64,000 nucleotides of DNA from Klebsiella pneumoniae. GTDB lineage: Bacteria > Myxococcota_A > UBA796 > GCA-2862545. Location of the stretch: assembly GCA_945861065.1 (NCBI GenBank), contig CAMASI010000001.1, positions 1 through 64,000 of the forward strand, given 5' to 3'. The position numbers were made by a program, and so were the translations under genes. Below the pieces are notes generated by a model. That model was given only the letters and a program-made list of their open reading frames with translations. It did no database searches and was not told where the DNA came from. This document shows positions 1-9,047 of the stretch, piece by piece. Within the stretch, counting starts at the first letter, position 1, and each line of letters starts with the position of its first letter.

Positions 1-123
1 TTAGCTCGAACGAACCGTCCCAATGGACTGCGCGACTGGACGTGGTGTGCGCTTTCAGGTGAAGCGCTCGACTACGCTGCCGCGGCGAATTGTCTAGGTG
101 CCAGGCTAATAGCTAACGGCTAA
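1..123 (+). CDS. Possible C-terminal end of a gene cut by the window edge
   Basis: Frame 1 is open from the first base to a TAA at 121-123 and reads about 40 residues, with two Cys residues and an ending LGARLIANG. The composition (DWTWC, GEALDY, AAAANC) looks like a folded C-terminus rather than random sequence, but no family is recognisable from so little. The stop lies inside a 14-bp tandem repeat. It could equally be a chance open frame. Confidence 0.3.
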   Translation, partial: LARTNRPNGLRDWTWCALSGEALDYAAAANCLGARLIANG

Positions 124-131
124 TAGCTAAC
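104..131. repeat. Two tandem copies of a 14-bp unit
   Basis: The unit GGCTAATAGCTAAC occurs at 104-117 and again at 118-131, followed by a further GGCT. Each copy contains the small palindrome GCTA-A-TAGC and stop codons in several frames. It sits in the gap between the possible left-edge gene and the DUF2058 gene. The role is unknown; it could be a small operator, a terminator relic or slippage. Confidence 0.7.
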
Positions 132-160
132 GGCTGCGCTTGTTTAAGGCCTAGACCTGG

Positions 161-781
161 TCAGGCTGTTTTCGAAGCAAGTCGTCGAAACCGTTCGATG
201 TCTTCTGGCGTCGCCCGACGTGCCCGAAACGACAACTCCTGCGTCTCGACCTGAAACGACAACTCCGGGGCTGAAATGCCCGTTGTGTCTTCCACGAAGT
301 GTCGAATCAGCGCCGGGGAAAGCTCTCGCAATCGAAGGGCCGCAATTCGGGCAACGATTTCGAATCGCCCCGATCCCGCACTCACGACGGCGAGTTCACC
401 GCATCGGAGCTGGTAAACCGCAGCCTCAGTGAGATTCATCCGCTGTACGGTCTTGCCGTCCGCGTCTACGAAACAAAACCGGTGAGGACCTGCAACCACC
501 TTTACACGATGTGCACCGACAAGCTGACGAATGCGCAGCGCGAGCTCGGTGCGGGCTCGCTCCTCCGCGACCCGATCGCGAACGTCACGCGCGGCAACCC
601 GCTTTTCTTCAGCCAGTCTCGTAGACACCTCAGCCGCAGCCTTCGCAGCCACATGCGCGCGCACCTTGTGGGCGTTGTCCTCCTTGCGCTCAGTTTTGAG
701 CTCTCGTTGCGCCTTGCTTACCTGCGCCTTGCTGGCCAGGCCCTTGGCGAGAAATGCGTCGCGTAGGCTCAACGGCCACAC
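161..781 (-). CDS. DUF2058 (YaiL-like) protein
   Basis: A 206-residue soluble protein that begins LSLRDAFLAKGLASKAQ and continues into a long Lys/Arg/Glu/Ala-rich helical stretch (about residues 20-85). A compact domain follows, containing HRFCFVDADGKTVQRMNLT. The order of short N-terminal motif, charged coiled-coil-like helix and small C-terminal domain is that of the DUF2058/YaiL family of proposed nucleoprotein-associated proteins of unknown biochemical role. The length is close to the family norm of about 180. The start is GTG; the TTG three codons later is an alternative. The gene is divergent from its right neighbour by about 50 bp. Confidence 0.7.
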   Translation of the reverse strand: MWPLSLRDAFLAKGLASKAQVSKAQRELKTERKEDNAHKVRAHVAAKAAAEVSTRLAEEKRVAARDVRDRVAEERARTELALRIRQLVGAHRVKVVAGPHRFCFVDADGKTVQRMNLTEAAVYQLRCGELAVVSAGSGRFEIVARIAALRLRELSPALIRHFVEDTTGISAPELSFQVETQELSFRARRATPEDIERFRRLASKTA

Positions 782-834
782 TCCGCGTTGGGCCTACGCC
801 GCGACAACGCGACATGCACGGGTGAGACGGTGCG

Positions 835-1524
835 GTGACCATCTACTTGGTGCGCCCCTACCCAATCGACCGGCTCGCCGAGGCCCAGCTTGCTTTGGTC
901 GCGGCGGTCAACGGCGACGTGAGGCCGATGAGCGCGTTGTACCGGGCCGCATCGGACGCGCTGGACCGACTGGACCCTGACGAGGTCATGCTCGCACGGG
1001 CTGCCTACCCGCTTGCGGGCGAACTGGACCGAACCGCGGCCCGAGCGGCCGTCGCCTGCGCGGCTTCGTGGGAGGAGACTGTGTCGGTAGGGTCCACGAT
1101 CCGCGACCCCGACCGTTTCCGGGGATTCGCTTGGCTTGCAGCGCAGGTCCGAGCCGGGTTGGCACCCGCAAATCCCGACATCGGCAGGATTCAGGCCTTT
1201 GCGCGGGGCGCGCCGTTGCCGCGAACAAGCGCGGCCGATTCTGCGTTGTACGCGATCGTGCCGGCCTTGATCGGGCTCGGTCCAGAGCTTGCCGACGAGT
1301 TGGTCGGCCCCTGCCCTCTGGCCGGCGACCCGGTGTGGAAACTTCTGGGCCTGACGGCACAAGATTGGGCCGGAATCGACCCGCTCGACGGCATCGCAGT
1401 GACGCCTCAAACCTGCCGGGCCGCGTATGCGACGGTGGACGGCGCCTGGCGAAACGCAGTGGCCCGCGGCGCTACCGACGGTTTGTTGGTCCGAATCGCC
1501 CCGCCGGAGGAACTCGAACGATGA
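835..1524 (+). CDS. Hypothetical protein, 229 aa
   Basis: The start is GTG. The protein is Ala- and Asp-rich and probably soluble, with no signal peptide, membrane segment or motif that I recognise. It contains two Cys-containing stretches (around PLAGDP and TPQTCRAAY). It has normal codon structure, faces the aldolase gene and is separated from that gene's end by only 17 bp. No function is assigned. Confidence 0.6.
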   Translation: MTIYLVRPYPIDRLAEAQLALVAAVNGDVRPMSALYRAASDALDRLDPDEVMLARAAYPLAGELDRTAARAAVACAASWEETVSVGSTIRDPDRFRGFAWLAAQVRAGLAPANPDIGRIQAFARGAPLPRTSAADSALYAIVPALIGLGPELADELVGPCPLAGDPVWKLLGLTAQDWAGIDPLDGIAVTPQTCRAAYATVDGAWRNAVARGATDGLLVRIAPPEELER

Positions 1525-1541
1525 CGCCGAAGCTCGGTCCC

Positions 1542-2204
1542 TTACAGCGCCCCACCGTCACGCTCGACAAAGCTCGCCCTCAACACCGCTAGTTCGCCTT
1601 CTGGCAACGGCACTGCGCCCCCAAACGCTCTCGCAGCCGCCAGCATCTTCGCCGCGTGCTCCACCCGTTCGATCGCCCCAACGGCTTCTGAAAGGGTCGC
1701 GCCCCAAGCGAGCGCCCCGTGCCTTGCGAGCAGAATCACCCGATGCTTCGCCAACAAACGCTCCACGGAGTCGCCAAGCGCGGGCGTGCCGGGTCGGCCG
1801 TAGGGCGCAATGGGCACGCGGCCTACCGCCAGGATCACTTCAGGAAGGCACGTTGCGTCCAACTGCTCGGCGAGCGGAAACGCGAGCGTAAACCCCACGG
1901 CGGTGGGCGGGTGCGCGTGCACCACCGCGCTCGCCTCAGGCACCGTTCGATACACACGAAGATGCAAGTCCAACTCGGTCGACGGCCGACCCCGCAGCAC
2001 GGTGCCGTCGAGACGAACCACCGCCACATCGTCAGCCGTCAGCCAAGCCTTGTGAACACCTGCGCCGGTCACCGCGACGTGCTGAGGATCGAGCCGCACG
2101 GACAGATTCCCATCCGCGGCCGCAAGAAGGTCCCTCCGCCAAAGCCGTTGTGCGGCAGCCCGGAGGGAACGATGAACCCCCAAAACGCCTACCGGTTCAT
2201 CCAT
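1542..2204 (-). CDS. Class II aldolase/adducin family protein (FucA-like)
   Basis: A 220-residue protein with the class II aldolase fold seen in L-fuculose-phosphate and rhamnulose-phosphate aldolases. Visible motifs are GNLSVR (residues 33-38, phosphate loop), STELDLH with probable catalytic Glu77, the zinc ligands H96 and H98 in HAHPP, and H162 in ARHGAL. All metal ligands are present, so it should be a zinc-dependent aldolase or a related epimerase or decarboxylase. The substrate cannot be read from sequence. The start ATG overlaps the end of the upstream gene by 16 bp, which suggests co-transcription. Confidence 0.85.
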   Translation of the reverse strand: MDEPVGVLGVHRSLRAAAQRLWRRDLLAAADGNLSVRLDPQHVAVTGAGVHKAWLTADDVAVVRLDGTVLRGRPSTELDLHLRVYRTVPEASAVVHAHPPTAVGFTLAFPLAEQLDATCLPEVILAVGRVPIAPYGRPGTPALGDSVERLLAKHRVILLARHGALAWGATLSEAVGAIERVEHAAKMLAAARAFGGAVPLPEGELAVLRASFVERDGGAL

Positions 2205-2737
2205 CCGCCCAATACCTCGCGATCGATCGCCGAGTACAGAGGCGCAATCTCTCCCATGGCGTCGGGATCCCGCACGTCCGCCAGAAGCATCACACGATGG
2301 CCTCCGTGCTCGCCGACAACCGTGATGGAGATTTCTTGAGGAACGGGAAGGCTCCCGTCAGGCAGACGCACGTCGGGCAAAATCGGCGTGACGGCCAAGC
2401 GTGAAGGAAGCGCGAAAAACCCGACTCCGTCCAACGCGGCCCGAACGCGAGCCATTCCCTGCGGCGTGACGGCGCCCACGCCCCGATCGTACAGGCTGCG
2501 CGGCGCGAGCTGTCGAATACGACCCGCCGAATCAACCTCCAAGTACCGCCCGTCGAACATGACACGAGACTTCTTACCGCTGGCGCCGTATCGAACCTCA
2601 AGCCACACACCGTCATCGAGCCGCACCTCGGTGTGCGCGGCAGGAAGTCCGGCAACGGCTCCCGCTGCGACCAACTCGCCGCCTCCGATCGCGCAGCCAA
2701 CCCACATCGCGGCCCACAGCATCGCACCCTCCCACAC
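2189..2737 (-). CDS. Hypothetical secreted protein, probable lipoprotein
   Basis: A 182-residue protein whose N-terminus is short and hydrophobic and ends in WVGC, a plausible lipobox with Cys15. The start is GTG with AGGA just upstream; the ATG at codon 6 is an alternative. The rest looks like a beta-rich periplasmic domain with no known family visible. It overlaps the following aldolase gene by 16 bp, so the two are probably translated together. Confidence 0.6.
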   Translation of the reverse strand: MWEGAMLWAAMWVGCAIGGGELVAAGAVAGLPAAHTEVRLDDGVWLEVRYGASGKKSRVMFDGRYLEVDSAGRIRQLAPRSLYDRGVGAVTPQGMARVRAALDGVGFFALPSRLAVTPILPDVRLPDGSLPVPQEISITVVGEHGGHRVMLLADVRDPDAMGEIAPLYSAIDREVLGGWMNR

Positions 2738-2847
2738 GATCCTACGCTCATTCGCCCACCGATCGCCACGCCCGCTTGAACGATCCGCCTAGGACAAGCC
2801 TTATGACCCCGCCACGTACTGCCAGTCGAAATCCGGCCGCGGCGCTG

Positions 2848-3204
2848 TCAAACTTTGACCCTCCGAGCTCCAAGAATTGCAAGGGGCACGAAAGTGAAAA
2901 AGCCAGCGACGGCAAACCAAGTCGGCTGCGGAATGAGTTGGAGGTTCGCCACGTGGCCGAAGGTGAAGAACACGCCCAGCCCGACGGCAAGTGGCGTCGC
3001 ACCCGTGGGGGCCAACCGCCCGATCACCGTGCCCCCTGCGACAGCGCCCACCACGCTTCCGGCCCACACCAGAAGAAGTGCACCGAGCGGGACTGGGCCC
3101 GCCGTCGGCGCTGCCGGGTACAGCAGGTCTGCGACCGCCTCGAAGGTCACCATCGCGCCTGCCGTGGCCAACGTGCCAGCGAACAACGCACCGAACTGCC
3201 GCAT
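2848..3204 (-). CDS. Small multi-pass membrane protein, 118 aa
   Basis: Four hydrophobic segments are visible (about residues 5-27, 37-62, 69-88 and 94-112) separated by short polar turns, so this is a small inner-membrane protein. No family signature is recognised. It is divergent from the DsbA-like lipoprotein gene across 74 bp. The 110 bp to its left, towards the previous minus-strand gene, shows nothing distinctive. Confidence 0.6.
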   Translation of the reverse strand: MRQFGALFAGTLATAGAMVTFEAVADLLYPAAPTAGPVPLGALLLVWAGSVVGAVAGGTVIGRLAPTGATPLAVGLGVFFTFGHVANLQLIPQPTWFAVAGFFTFVPLAILGARRVKV

Positions 3205-3278
3205 ATGACATCCAGGATGGCTCGACAGTAGCGAAGGCCAGCCCGAAATGCTATCCGCGGCGCGCTTCCGGAGCCCTT

Positions 3279-4340
3279 ATGCGCGCATTGTTTCTCGCCC
3301 TTATCGCCTGTGGCAGCCAACCCGGCGATGCCCTCACTTCTACGACGTCCGCGCTAGCGGCGCCGAGCGCCAACAGCAACGCCGGCGGCCTCGCCGACCC
3401 GATTGCCACTATCGGCTCGGACCCGGTCACCTTGTCGGAATTGGAAAAGCGGGCGGCACCGGGCCTCATCGCTGCGCAAACCCAGATGTACGAGGCTCGG
3501 CGGGTAGCGCTGGATGAACTCGTGATGGAAAAGCTTCTTGAGAAAGAAGCCGCAGCGCGCAGTGTCACCAAGGAAGCGCTGGTCGTTTCCGAGGTCGATG
3601 ACAAGATTACGGCCGTCACGGAAGCGGACATCACCGGCTTCTTTGAGCAAAACCAGCGCCAGATGAGGGGCGCGGACCTGGAATCCGTCCGTCCCAAGAT
3701 TCTCGACTTCTTGGGCGAGCAGAAGAAGGGCGAGCGTATGGCCCTATTTATTGAAGAGCTCAAGCAAAAACACGCCGTTACCGACAAGCTCGAGCAGCCC
3801 CGCATCCACGTCGAGGCCGGCGACAGCCCTCGGAAGGGCACGACCGCGGCCGCCATTCAAATCGTCGAATTCAGCGATTTCCAATGCCCCTATTGCACAC
3901 GCGGGAAAACCACGGTTGACGAGGTCCTTGCGAAATACGGCGAACAAGTATCCGTTGTTTTTCGCCATTTCCCCCTCCCCTTTCACGACCGCGCGATCCC
4001 CGCAGCCGAGGCCTCCGAGTGCGCACGTGAGAAGGGCAAGTTCTGGGAATACCACGATGCATTGTTCGCGAACCAGCAAGGGCTCACGGACGACGACTTC
4101 GCAAAGTACGCCAAGAACGTAGGCTTGGACGCGAAAGAATTCAAAGACTGCCTCGCATCGGGTCGCAATGCTGCACGGGTGCAGAAAGACCTGGAGGATG
4201 GCAAGACAGTCGGGATGAACGGAACTCCGGGCTTCTACATCAACGGAATCGTCATCACGGGCGCCCAGCCGATCGAAGAGTTCTCGAAGATTATCGACAA
4301 GGAGTTGGGGCGAATTGCCGCGACGAAGGGTACCCACTGA
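3279..4340 (+). CDS. DsbA-like thioredoxin-fold lipoprotein
   Basis: A 353-residue protein. The ATG at 3279 is chosen because it gives a lipoprotein signal (LALIAC, Cys11) and has GGAG five bases upstream; the longer open frame to 2991 has no signal and overlaps a gene on the other strand. Residues 40-170 are helical and charged and resemble the SurA/PpiC-type chaperone segment found before many DsbA domains. Residues 175-350 form a thioredoxin/DsbA domain with active site CPYC at 203-206, a cis-Pro loop (GTPGF) and the usual helical insertion. It probably acts in the periplasm as an oxidase or isomerase of disulfides. It lies 15 bp before the sulfatase lipoprotein gene. Confidence 0.85.
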   Translation: MRALFLALIACGSQPGDALTSTTSALAAPSANSNAGGLADPIATIGSDPVTLSELEKRAAPGLIAAQTQMYEARRVALDELVMEKLLEKEAAARSVTKEALVVSEVDDKITAVTEADITGFFEQNQRQMRGADLESVRPKILDFLGEQKKGERMALFIEELKQKHAVTDKLEQPRIHVEAGDSPRKGTTAAAIQIVEFSDFQCPYCTRGKTTVDEVLAKYGEQVSVVFRHFPLPFHDRAIPAAEASECAREKGKFWEYHDALFANQQGLTDDDFAKYAKNVGLDAKEFKDCLASGRNAARVQKDLEDGKTVGMNGTPGFYINGIVITGAQPIEEFSKIIDKELGRIAATKGTH

Positions 4341-4355
4341 CGTCGGAGTCTAGCT

Positions 4356-6932
4356 ATGTCCCTCCTTTGGATCGTCGCGGCTTGCGGAGGCGGTACAGAC
4401 CAACCCGCGCAACCGCCTCCTATCGGCGTGAACGGCGAATTTCCACGACTCTCGTCTGAAGAGAAGGGACAGAGTATTCCGCTTCACCGCACCGACGGTG
4501 TGGTGGACCTGAGCCGCGTCAGTCCAGCGCCGACCGGCACCGACGATACGTTTCAGGTGGTTCTCACCGAACTCGCCGGCAAAGAGGGGAAAGCGAGCCC
4601 GATTCGTTCCTACCGCGGCGACCTGCCATTTCCCGTTTCCGAAGAAGATGCCCGCTTCAGACCCGCCGATATGGCCGTATTCGTAGACGGCGTTGAGGCG
4701 CTCTATACGCGGTCACCCATGGCAAAACCCCACCGAACCACATGGCGCATTTCCAACGGAAAGCTGTCGCTCTCGAACAAGGGGGAGGTAGGAACAGTCG
4801 AGGTCCGCTACCCGGGTGTACAGCGAGCCTTGGACCGACACGACGTGAGGGCCTCTGAACTCACTCCACAGGACTTCGTGCGTTACGACCTGTCGATTTC
4901 GGGAACCACCCGACAAGGATTGATGTTGCCCGCGGGCGCGACCGCCTCCTTTGAGCTGACGGTGCCCACAACGCACCCGAAATTCCAGACGTTGCTCGCG
5001 CTAGAAGAAACACCGATTCCGAGCGCCACTTCGGATGGGGCAGTGGCCGTACTCCAAGTTGTTGCGGAAGGCGTGACCACGGAAGTCGCGCGAACGCAAA
5101 TCGCCACGGCTCGCAGCGACTTTGCGCCCTGGACCGTGGACCTGTCGGCGTGGGCGGGCGCCAAGGTCACGCTTCGACTTCAAACCGACTCGGGACCGAC
5201 GCCGGACTGGGACTGGTTGTTCTGGGCCAGCCCGACGGTGTCGGGGACAGCGCCGTCACCAGGAAAGCGCGTCGTCGTCATCGCTTTCGACACTACGCGT
5301 CCGGACCACATCGGATTCTATGGCTATGCCGGTGGCGCCACGCCCGAGTTGGACGCCATTGCGGCACAATCCGTAGTTTTCGATAAGTCCTGGAGCCAAG
5401 CTCCCCGAACTCGCCCGAGTTTTCGATCCGCGACCACGGGTCGCCTGCCGCTGGACGCCGTAGGAGCGACCAATCTGGGTCAATATTTTTCGCAAGCGGG
5501 TTGGGCGACGGCTGGGATTGTCGCCAACGTTCACCTTCAGCCCCGATTCGACTTTCATCGCGGCTACGACGTGTGGACGTACACGGGGGAGGAGGTCGCC
5601 GAGGTCCAGGTAGACCGCGCCGTGGAATGGCTTGCGAGCCAGACGGACCGAGATGCCATGCTTTTTCTTCACTTCATGGATCCCCACTTGCCGTACAAAG
5701 CGCCAGGCTCCTACGAGCAGCGCTTCGTGCCCGCGCCGAATCCGGAGTTGGCCACCTTCGAACGCACCGACATCCTCGCGAGGATGAAGGAGGACACGCT
5801 CACAGAGGCCGACCACACAGAAATCGTTGCGCGACATGATGGCGAAATGGCCTACCTGTCGAGCCAGGTCGGCAGGCTCTTCGCGGCTCTCGACGCCGCG
5901 CCGGGCGAAGCGTTCACCGTGGTGCATTCGGACCACGGCGAAGAATTTTGGGAGCACGCTGGGTTTGAACACAACCATTCGCTGTACGAAGAGACTGTAC
6001 GCACAGTGCTGTGGTTTCGTCCAAAAGGCGGCCTAAAACCAGGCTACCGGGTGCAGGCACCGGTTTCCCTGATCGACCTCGTACCCACCGTGCTCGACCT
6101 CGCGTCTTTTCCGGTCCCGCCCCAACTCGACGGCGTGTCCCTGAGAACTCTTCTCAACGGGAAGGGCACCTTAGCCGCCGCCCGCCCCCTGGGACTCGGC
6201 CACCTTCAATATGGCGTTCAGCGCTGGGGGGTCGTGAGCCAAGGGCACAAGTACGTGATCTACACGCTGTCCGGCCGGCAGCAGCTGTTCAATTTGGAGG
6301 TCGATCCGACTGAACTGAACGACCTTTCGGCAACCACAGATCTCAAGCCCTGGGTGGACGCGCTGGTTCGCTCCCACGCTGGTCAGGGGGATTCAGCTTG
6401 GACGCCCCTCGATGCTGGCCCAGGCTGGCGCATCCGCCTCACATTGGCCCCGAACTCAGCCCCGATCACCGTCGCCCTGCCGGCGGAGGCCAAACGCGCC
6501 GGCGTGTTGGACCCAGAAGCAGGGAAAGAATCCCCCGCCAACCAAGAGTGGGGCGAAGTGCCCGACGCCACCATGGCAGACGTCGGATCCGTTGTGCTGT
6601 CGGCGGATCGGCGCGCGATCACGATCACGCCGGGCACGCTCGGCCAGGGTGTCGTATGGGTCCGCTTTGACGCGACCACCCCAGCGGAGGGGGTCGCGCT
6701 CACGCGAGGCGCCATCATATTGACGGTCGCCGAAGGTAGAAAAGGCAACCCTCGTTGGGAAGAAGGCGAAGAAAAAATCATCGTTGAGCCCGGTACGGTA
6801 GTCGTTCCCCCCGCCGGCGAGTGGGCCCGTATGCAGGCCCAACGAAGTGCGGGGGGCGTTGCCGAATCCGACAGGGCTGAACTGATCCGCCTGGGCTATC
6901 TTCAGGAAGATCCACCGGAGGTCCACCAGTAA
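4356..6932 (+). CDS. Sulfatase-superfamily lipoprotein with Thr at the nucleophile position
   Basis: An 858-residue protein with lipobox VAAC (Cys10). Residues 20-300 are a beta-rich region without a recognised family. A sulfatase/alkaline-phosphatase-superfamily domain spans about 302-660: metal-site Asp312 in AFDTTRPDH, then PRTRPSFRS and a later metal site Asp526-His527 in DHGEEFWEH. At the position that holds the formylglycine Cys or Ser in true sulfatases it has Thr352 (TRPS). Thr nucleophiles occur in phosphoethanolamine transferases and related hydrolases, so phosphodiesterase or transferase activity is as likely as sulfatase activity. Residues 660-858 are an unassigned C-terminal region. 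It is probably co-transcribed with the DsbA-like gene 15 bp upstream. Confidence 0.85.
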   Translation: MSLLWIVAACGGGTDQPAQPPPIGVNGEFPRLSSEEKGQSIPLHRTDGVVDLSRVSPAPTGTDDTFQVVLTELAGKEGKASPIRSYRGDLPFPVSEEDARFRPADMAVFVDGVEALYTRSPMAKPHRTTWRISNGKLSLSNKGEVGTVEVRYPGVQRALDRHDVRASELTPQDFVRYDLSISGTTRQGLMLPAGATASFELTVPTTHPKFQTLLALEETPIPSATSDGAVAVLQVVAEGVTTEVARTQIATARSDFAPWTVDLSAWAGAKVTLRLQTDSGPTPDWDWLFWASPTVSGTAPSPGKRVVVIAFDTTRPDHIGFYGYAGGATPELDAIAAQSVVFDKSWSQAPRTRPSFRSATTGRLPLDAVGATNLGQYFSQAGWATAGIVANVHLQPRFDFHRGYDVWTYTGEEVAEVQVDRAVEWLASQTDRDAMLFLHFMDPHLPYKAPGSYEQRFVPAPNPELATFERTDILARMKEDTLTEADHTEIVARHDGEMAYLSSQVGRLFAALDAAPGEAFTVVHSDHGEEFWEHAGFEHNHSLYEETVRTVLWFRPKGGLKPGYRVQAPVSLIDLVPTVLDLASFPVPPQLDGVSLRTLLNGKGTLAAARPLGLGHLQYGVQRWGVVSQGHKYVIYTLSGRQQLFNLEVDPTELNDLSATTDLKPWVDALVRSHAGQGDSAWTPLDAGPGWRIRLTLAPNSAPITVALPAEAKRAGVLDPEAGKESPANQEWGEVPDATMADVGSVVLSADRRAITITPGTLGQGVVWVRFDATTPAEGVALTRGAIILTVAEGRKGNPRWEEGEEKIIVEPGTVVVPPAGEWARMQAQRSAGGVAESDRAELIRLGYLQEDPPEVHQ

Positions 6933-7013
6933 AACACGGGATCACGGGCCCGTCAGGCTGTTGTCATGGACGTGTCCGGACCGCATGCTACTGTAGTTGG
7001 GTCGGAGCTGTTC

Positions 7014-8204
7014 ATGACGCGATTTTCTATGAAACGTCGAACTCGCGGTGGCAACTACACCATGATCGTGGGCATCACGATTCCGGTGATTTTTGGTTTT
7101 ACTGCCATCGCGCTTGACATTGCCTACCTCGAACTTGCCAGGACCCAGGCCCAGAATGTGGCTGACGCCGCGTCGCACGCTGCGTTCGCCGTGTACCGTG
7201 ACACCCTGGATGTAGACCTCGGAATCGAGGCCGCCACCTACATCGTCGAACACAACAGTGTCGGCGATGGCTTGGGTACGCTCGCTGCCCTTGAGTATGG
7301 CGGATGGGACCCACTCGATGGCAACTTCTCGGTGGCCAACCCTTGGACCAACGCGGTCAAGGTCCAAGTCTCTCGGAGTGGAACGAACCACCTTCCGCCG
7401 TTGATGTCGGTGGTGTTCGGCAACGATGGATGGGACATTTTCTCCGACGCCGTCACCGCTGGAACTACGCGGGAGCTCATGGTGGTCCAAGACATCACGG
7501 GTTCGATGGCCACCCAGATGGACGACGCTCGCGCCGCCAACCTCGCGCTTCTCGACTACCTGATCAACAGCCCCTACCCGGACGACCAGGTTGGAATGGT
7601 CACCTTTGTGGGCGGCGTTCAGGACGTGCCGTGGAGCCCGTTGACCAAAGTGGAGGGCAACGAGGACGCGACAGAAGCCTTGTGGGCCACGTTGGACGTG
7701 TGCAACTGCAACGTGCCCTGGTACGAAGCAGCCTGCCAACTCAACCCGCCCGTTGAGGGCAACTCTGCTGACTACGACACGTGCTGGGAATGGTTTTGCG
7801 ACATCGAATATGGCAACATCAACGAAAATCCGCATATGCAGGATTGTTTTGAGGAGGGATCCCAGACCAATCCGGGCCCAGGTGTGAGCCAGGCAGTAGA
7901 CGAAATCCTGGCGAAAGGTGACCCCACCGCGTTTGAAGGCATCATCCTCGTCAGCGACGGTTTGCCCTGTTGTGGTGAGTTGGTGGCCGAGCGCGAGGCG
8001 GAGGGTATCGCCGCTGTGGACTACGCCTACGACAACGGCATTCATGTGTGGTCTATCGGCCTCAACGACGAAGGCGACGACTTCACCTACTTAGAGGGTC
8101 TCATCCGTGGCTACGGCCAGTTCTACGAGACCCCCGACTCCGACGAATTGGCAGGCATCATGCTCGATGTCGCCACCTCCATTCCCGTAATGTTGGTGCA
8201 ATGA
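7014..8204 (+). CDS. TadG-like protein with von Willebrand factor A domain
   Basis: The start ATG at 7014 is chosen for GGAG six bases upstream; an in-frame ATG at 6966 lacks one. The protein is 396 aa. The N-terminus is the typical Tad/Flp-associated pattern: basic residues, Gly, then a hydrophobic helix (about residues 17-40) ending in ELARTQAQNVADAAS. A VWA domain follows, with MIDAS motif DITGSM and SDGLPCC, and an insert rich in Cys and acidic residues. It is probably anchored in the inner membrane with the VWA domain outside. A perfect palindrome ACGGGCCCGT (6944-6953) and a TTGTCA hexamer (6961) lie upstream and may mark a terminator and promoter. Its stop overlaps the next start. Confidence 0.8.
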   Translation: MTRFSMKRRTRGGNYTMIVGITIPVIFGFTAIALDIAYLELARTQAQNVADAASHAAFAVYRDTLDVDLGIEAATYIVEHNSVGDGLGTLAALEYGGWDPLDGNFSVANPWTNAVKVQVSRSGTNHLPPLMSVVFGNDGWDIFSDAVTAGTTRELMVVQDITGSMATQMDDARAANLALLDYLINSPYPDDQVGMVTFVGGVQDVPWSPLTKVEGNEDATEALWATLDVCNCNVPWYEAACQLNPPVEGNSADYDTCWEWFCDIEYGNINENPHMQDCFEEGSQTNPGPGVSQAVDEILAKGDPTAFEGIILVSDGLPCCGELVAEREAEGIAAVDYAYDNGIHVWSIGLNDEGDDFTYLEGLIRGYGQFYETPDSDELAGIMLDVATSIPVMLVQ

Positions 8205-8629
8205 TGCGAATCATGTCTCGTCGTTCCCGCAAGGGCACAAATATCGTCGAGTTCGCGATGACCTTGCCGATGTTCATCCTGGTGATGTTCGCTCTGGTGG
8301 ACTTCGGTTGGTATTTCGGCGGCATGTCTATTCTTGATGCGGCTGTCACCGAAGGGTGTCGTGCGGCGTCGCTCGTCGATCCTCTGCTGGGTGACCCCGA
8401 GTTCACCGCCGAAACCATCATGACCGACTTTCTAGAGGCGATGCCCATCGTTGAATGTGGTGACGGCTGCGTCATCGACGCCACCATCGTCGGCGAAATT
8501 CCGGCCAAGAGCATTCAGTGCACGATCGTCAATGAGAGTCAGCCCATTCTTGGATGGGTGGCTTTGCCGACCCACCAAGCCACGTCCGCCCTGATGCGCT
8601 TCGAATGGCAGCGCGAGCAGGAGTTTTAA
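8201..8629 (+). CDS. TadE-like pseudopilin protein 1
   Basis: The start ATG at 8201 overlaps the TGA of the VWA gene (ATGATG), giving 142 aa. The pattern SRRSRKGTNIVEFAMTLP followed by a hydrophobic helix (about residues 18-38) is the TadE-like signature: a short basic leader, a Glu in the helix start and a membrane helix. The rest is a small extracytoplasmic domain with several Cys (VECGDGC). TadE proteins are minor pseudopilins of tight-adherence type pili. This gene is followed by a second TadE-like gene after 1 bp. Confidence 0.8.
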   Translation: MMRIMSRRSRKGTNIVEFAMTLPMFILVMFALVDFGWYFGGMSILDAAVTEGCRAASLVDPLLGDPEFTAETIMTDFLEAMPIVECGDGCVIDATIVGEIPAKSIQCTIVNESQPILGWVALPTHQATSALMRFEWQREQEF

Positions 8630-8630
8630 C

Positions 8631-9047
8631 ATGCGCCTATTTGTTCGTAAGACGCGCCGCGGCACGACACTCACCGAGTTCGCGCTGTGGATGCCCATCA
8701 TGTTGGTTCTGATGTCCGGGATGCTCGACATCACGTGGTTCATGACCCGCTTCCATGTCGTGCAGCGGGCCACACGCGACGGCGCACGAATTGGCGCCTC
8801 CCTATTTGAAGGGAACGCGGAATCGGGCGTGGTCATCATCCCGGAGGCCGAGGCGGCCACCAAGGAAATCCTCGAGCTCGCGAATATGCCCTGTGACATC
8901 GGTTGCCTCGTCACGGCGCGGGTCGAGTACGTTCCGTTCAAGGCAGTCATCGTCGAGGTCGACTACCCCCATGCCCCCATCGTCGGGATTGTTCCGATGC
9001 CCGAATTGATTCACACGGAATTCATTCTCGCAGCGGAGTTTCAATGA
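8631..9047 (+). CDS. TadE-like pseudopilin protein 2
   Basis: A 138-residue protein with a strong ribosome site (AGGAG, eight bases before ATG) inside the end of the preceding gene. It has the same architecture as its neighbour: KTRRGTTLTEFALWMP then a membrane helix (about residues 19-38) and a short external domain with a CDIGC motif. The two TadE-like proteins and the VWA protein probably form one envelope assembly. No Tad ATPase, platform protein or prepilin peptidase is nearby, so partners must be encoded elsewhere. Confidence 0.78.
   Translation: MRLFVRKTRRGTTLTEFALWMPIMLVLMSGMLDITWFMTRFHVVQRATRDGARIGASLFEGNAESGVVIIPEAEAATKEILELANMPCDIGCLVTARVEYVPFKAVIVEVDYPHAPIVGIVPMPELIHTEFILAAEFQ

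Noticed and set aside
2991-3278. N-terminal extension of the DsbA-like frame back to 2991
   Set aside because: The extension overlaps the membrane protein gene on the other strand, is low-complexity and basic, and would bury the lipobox. The ATG at 3279 with GGAG is the clear start.
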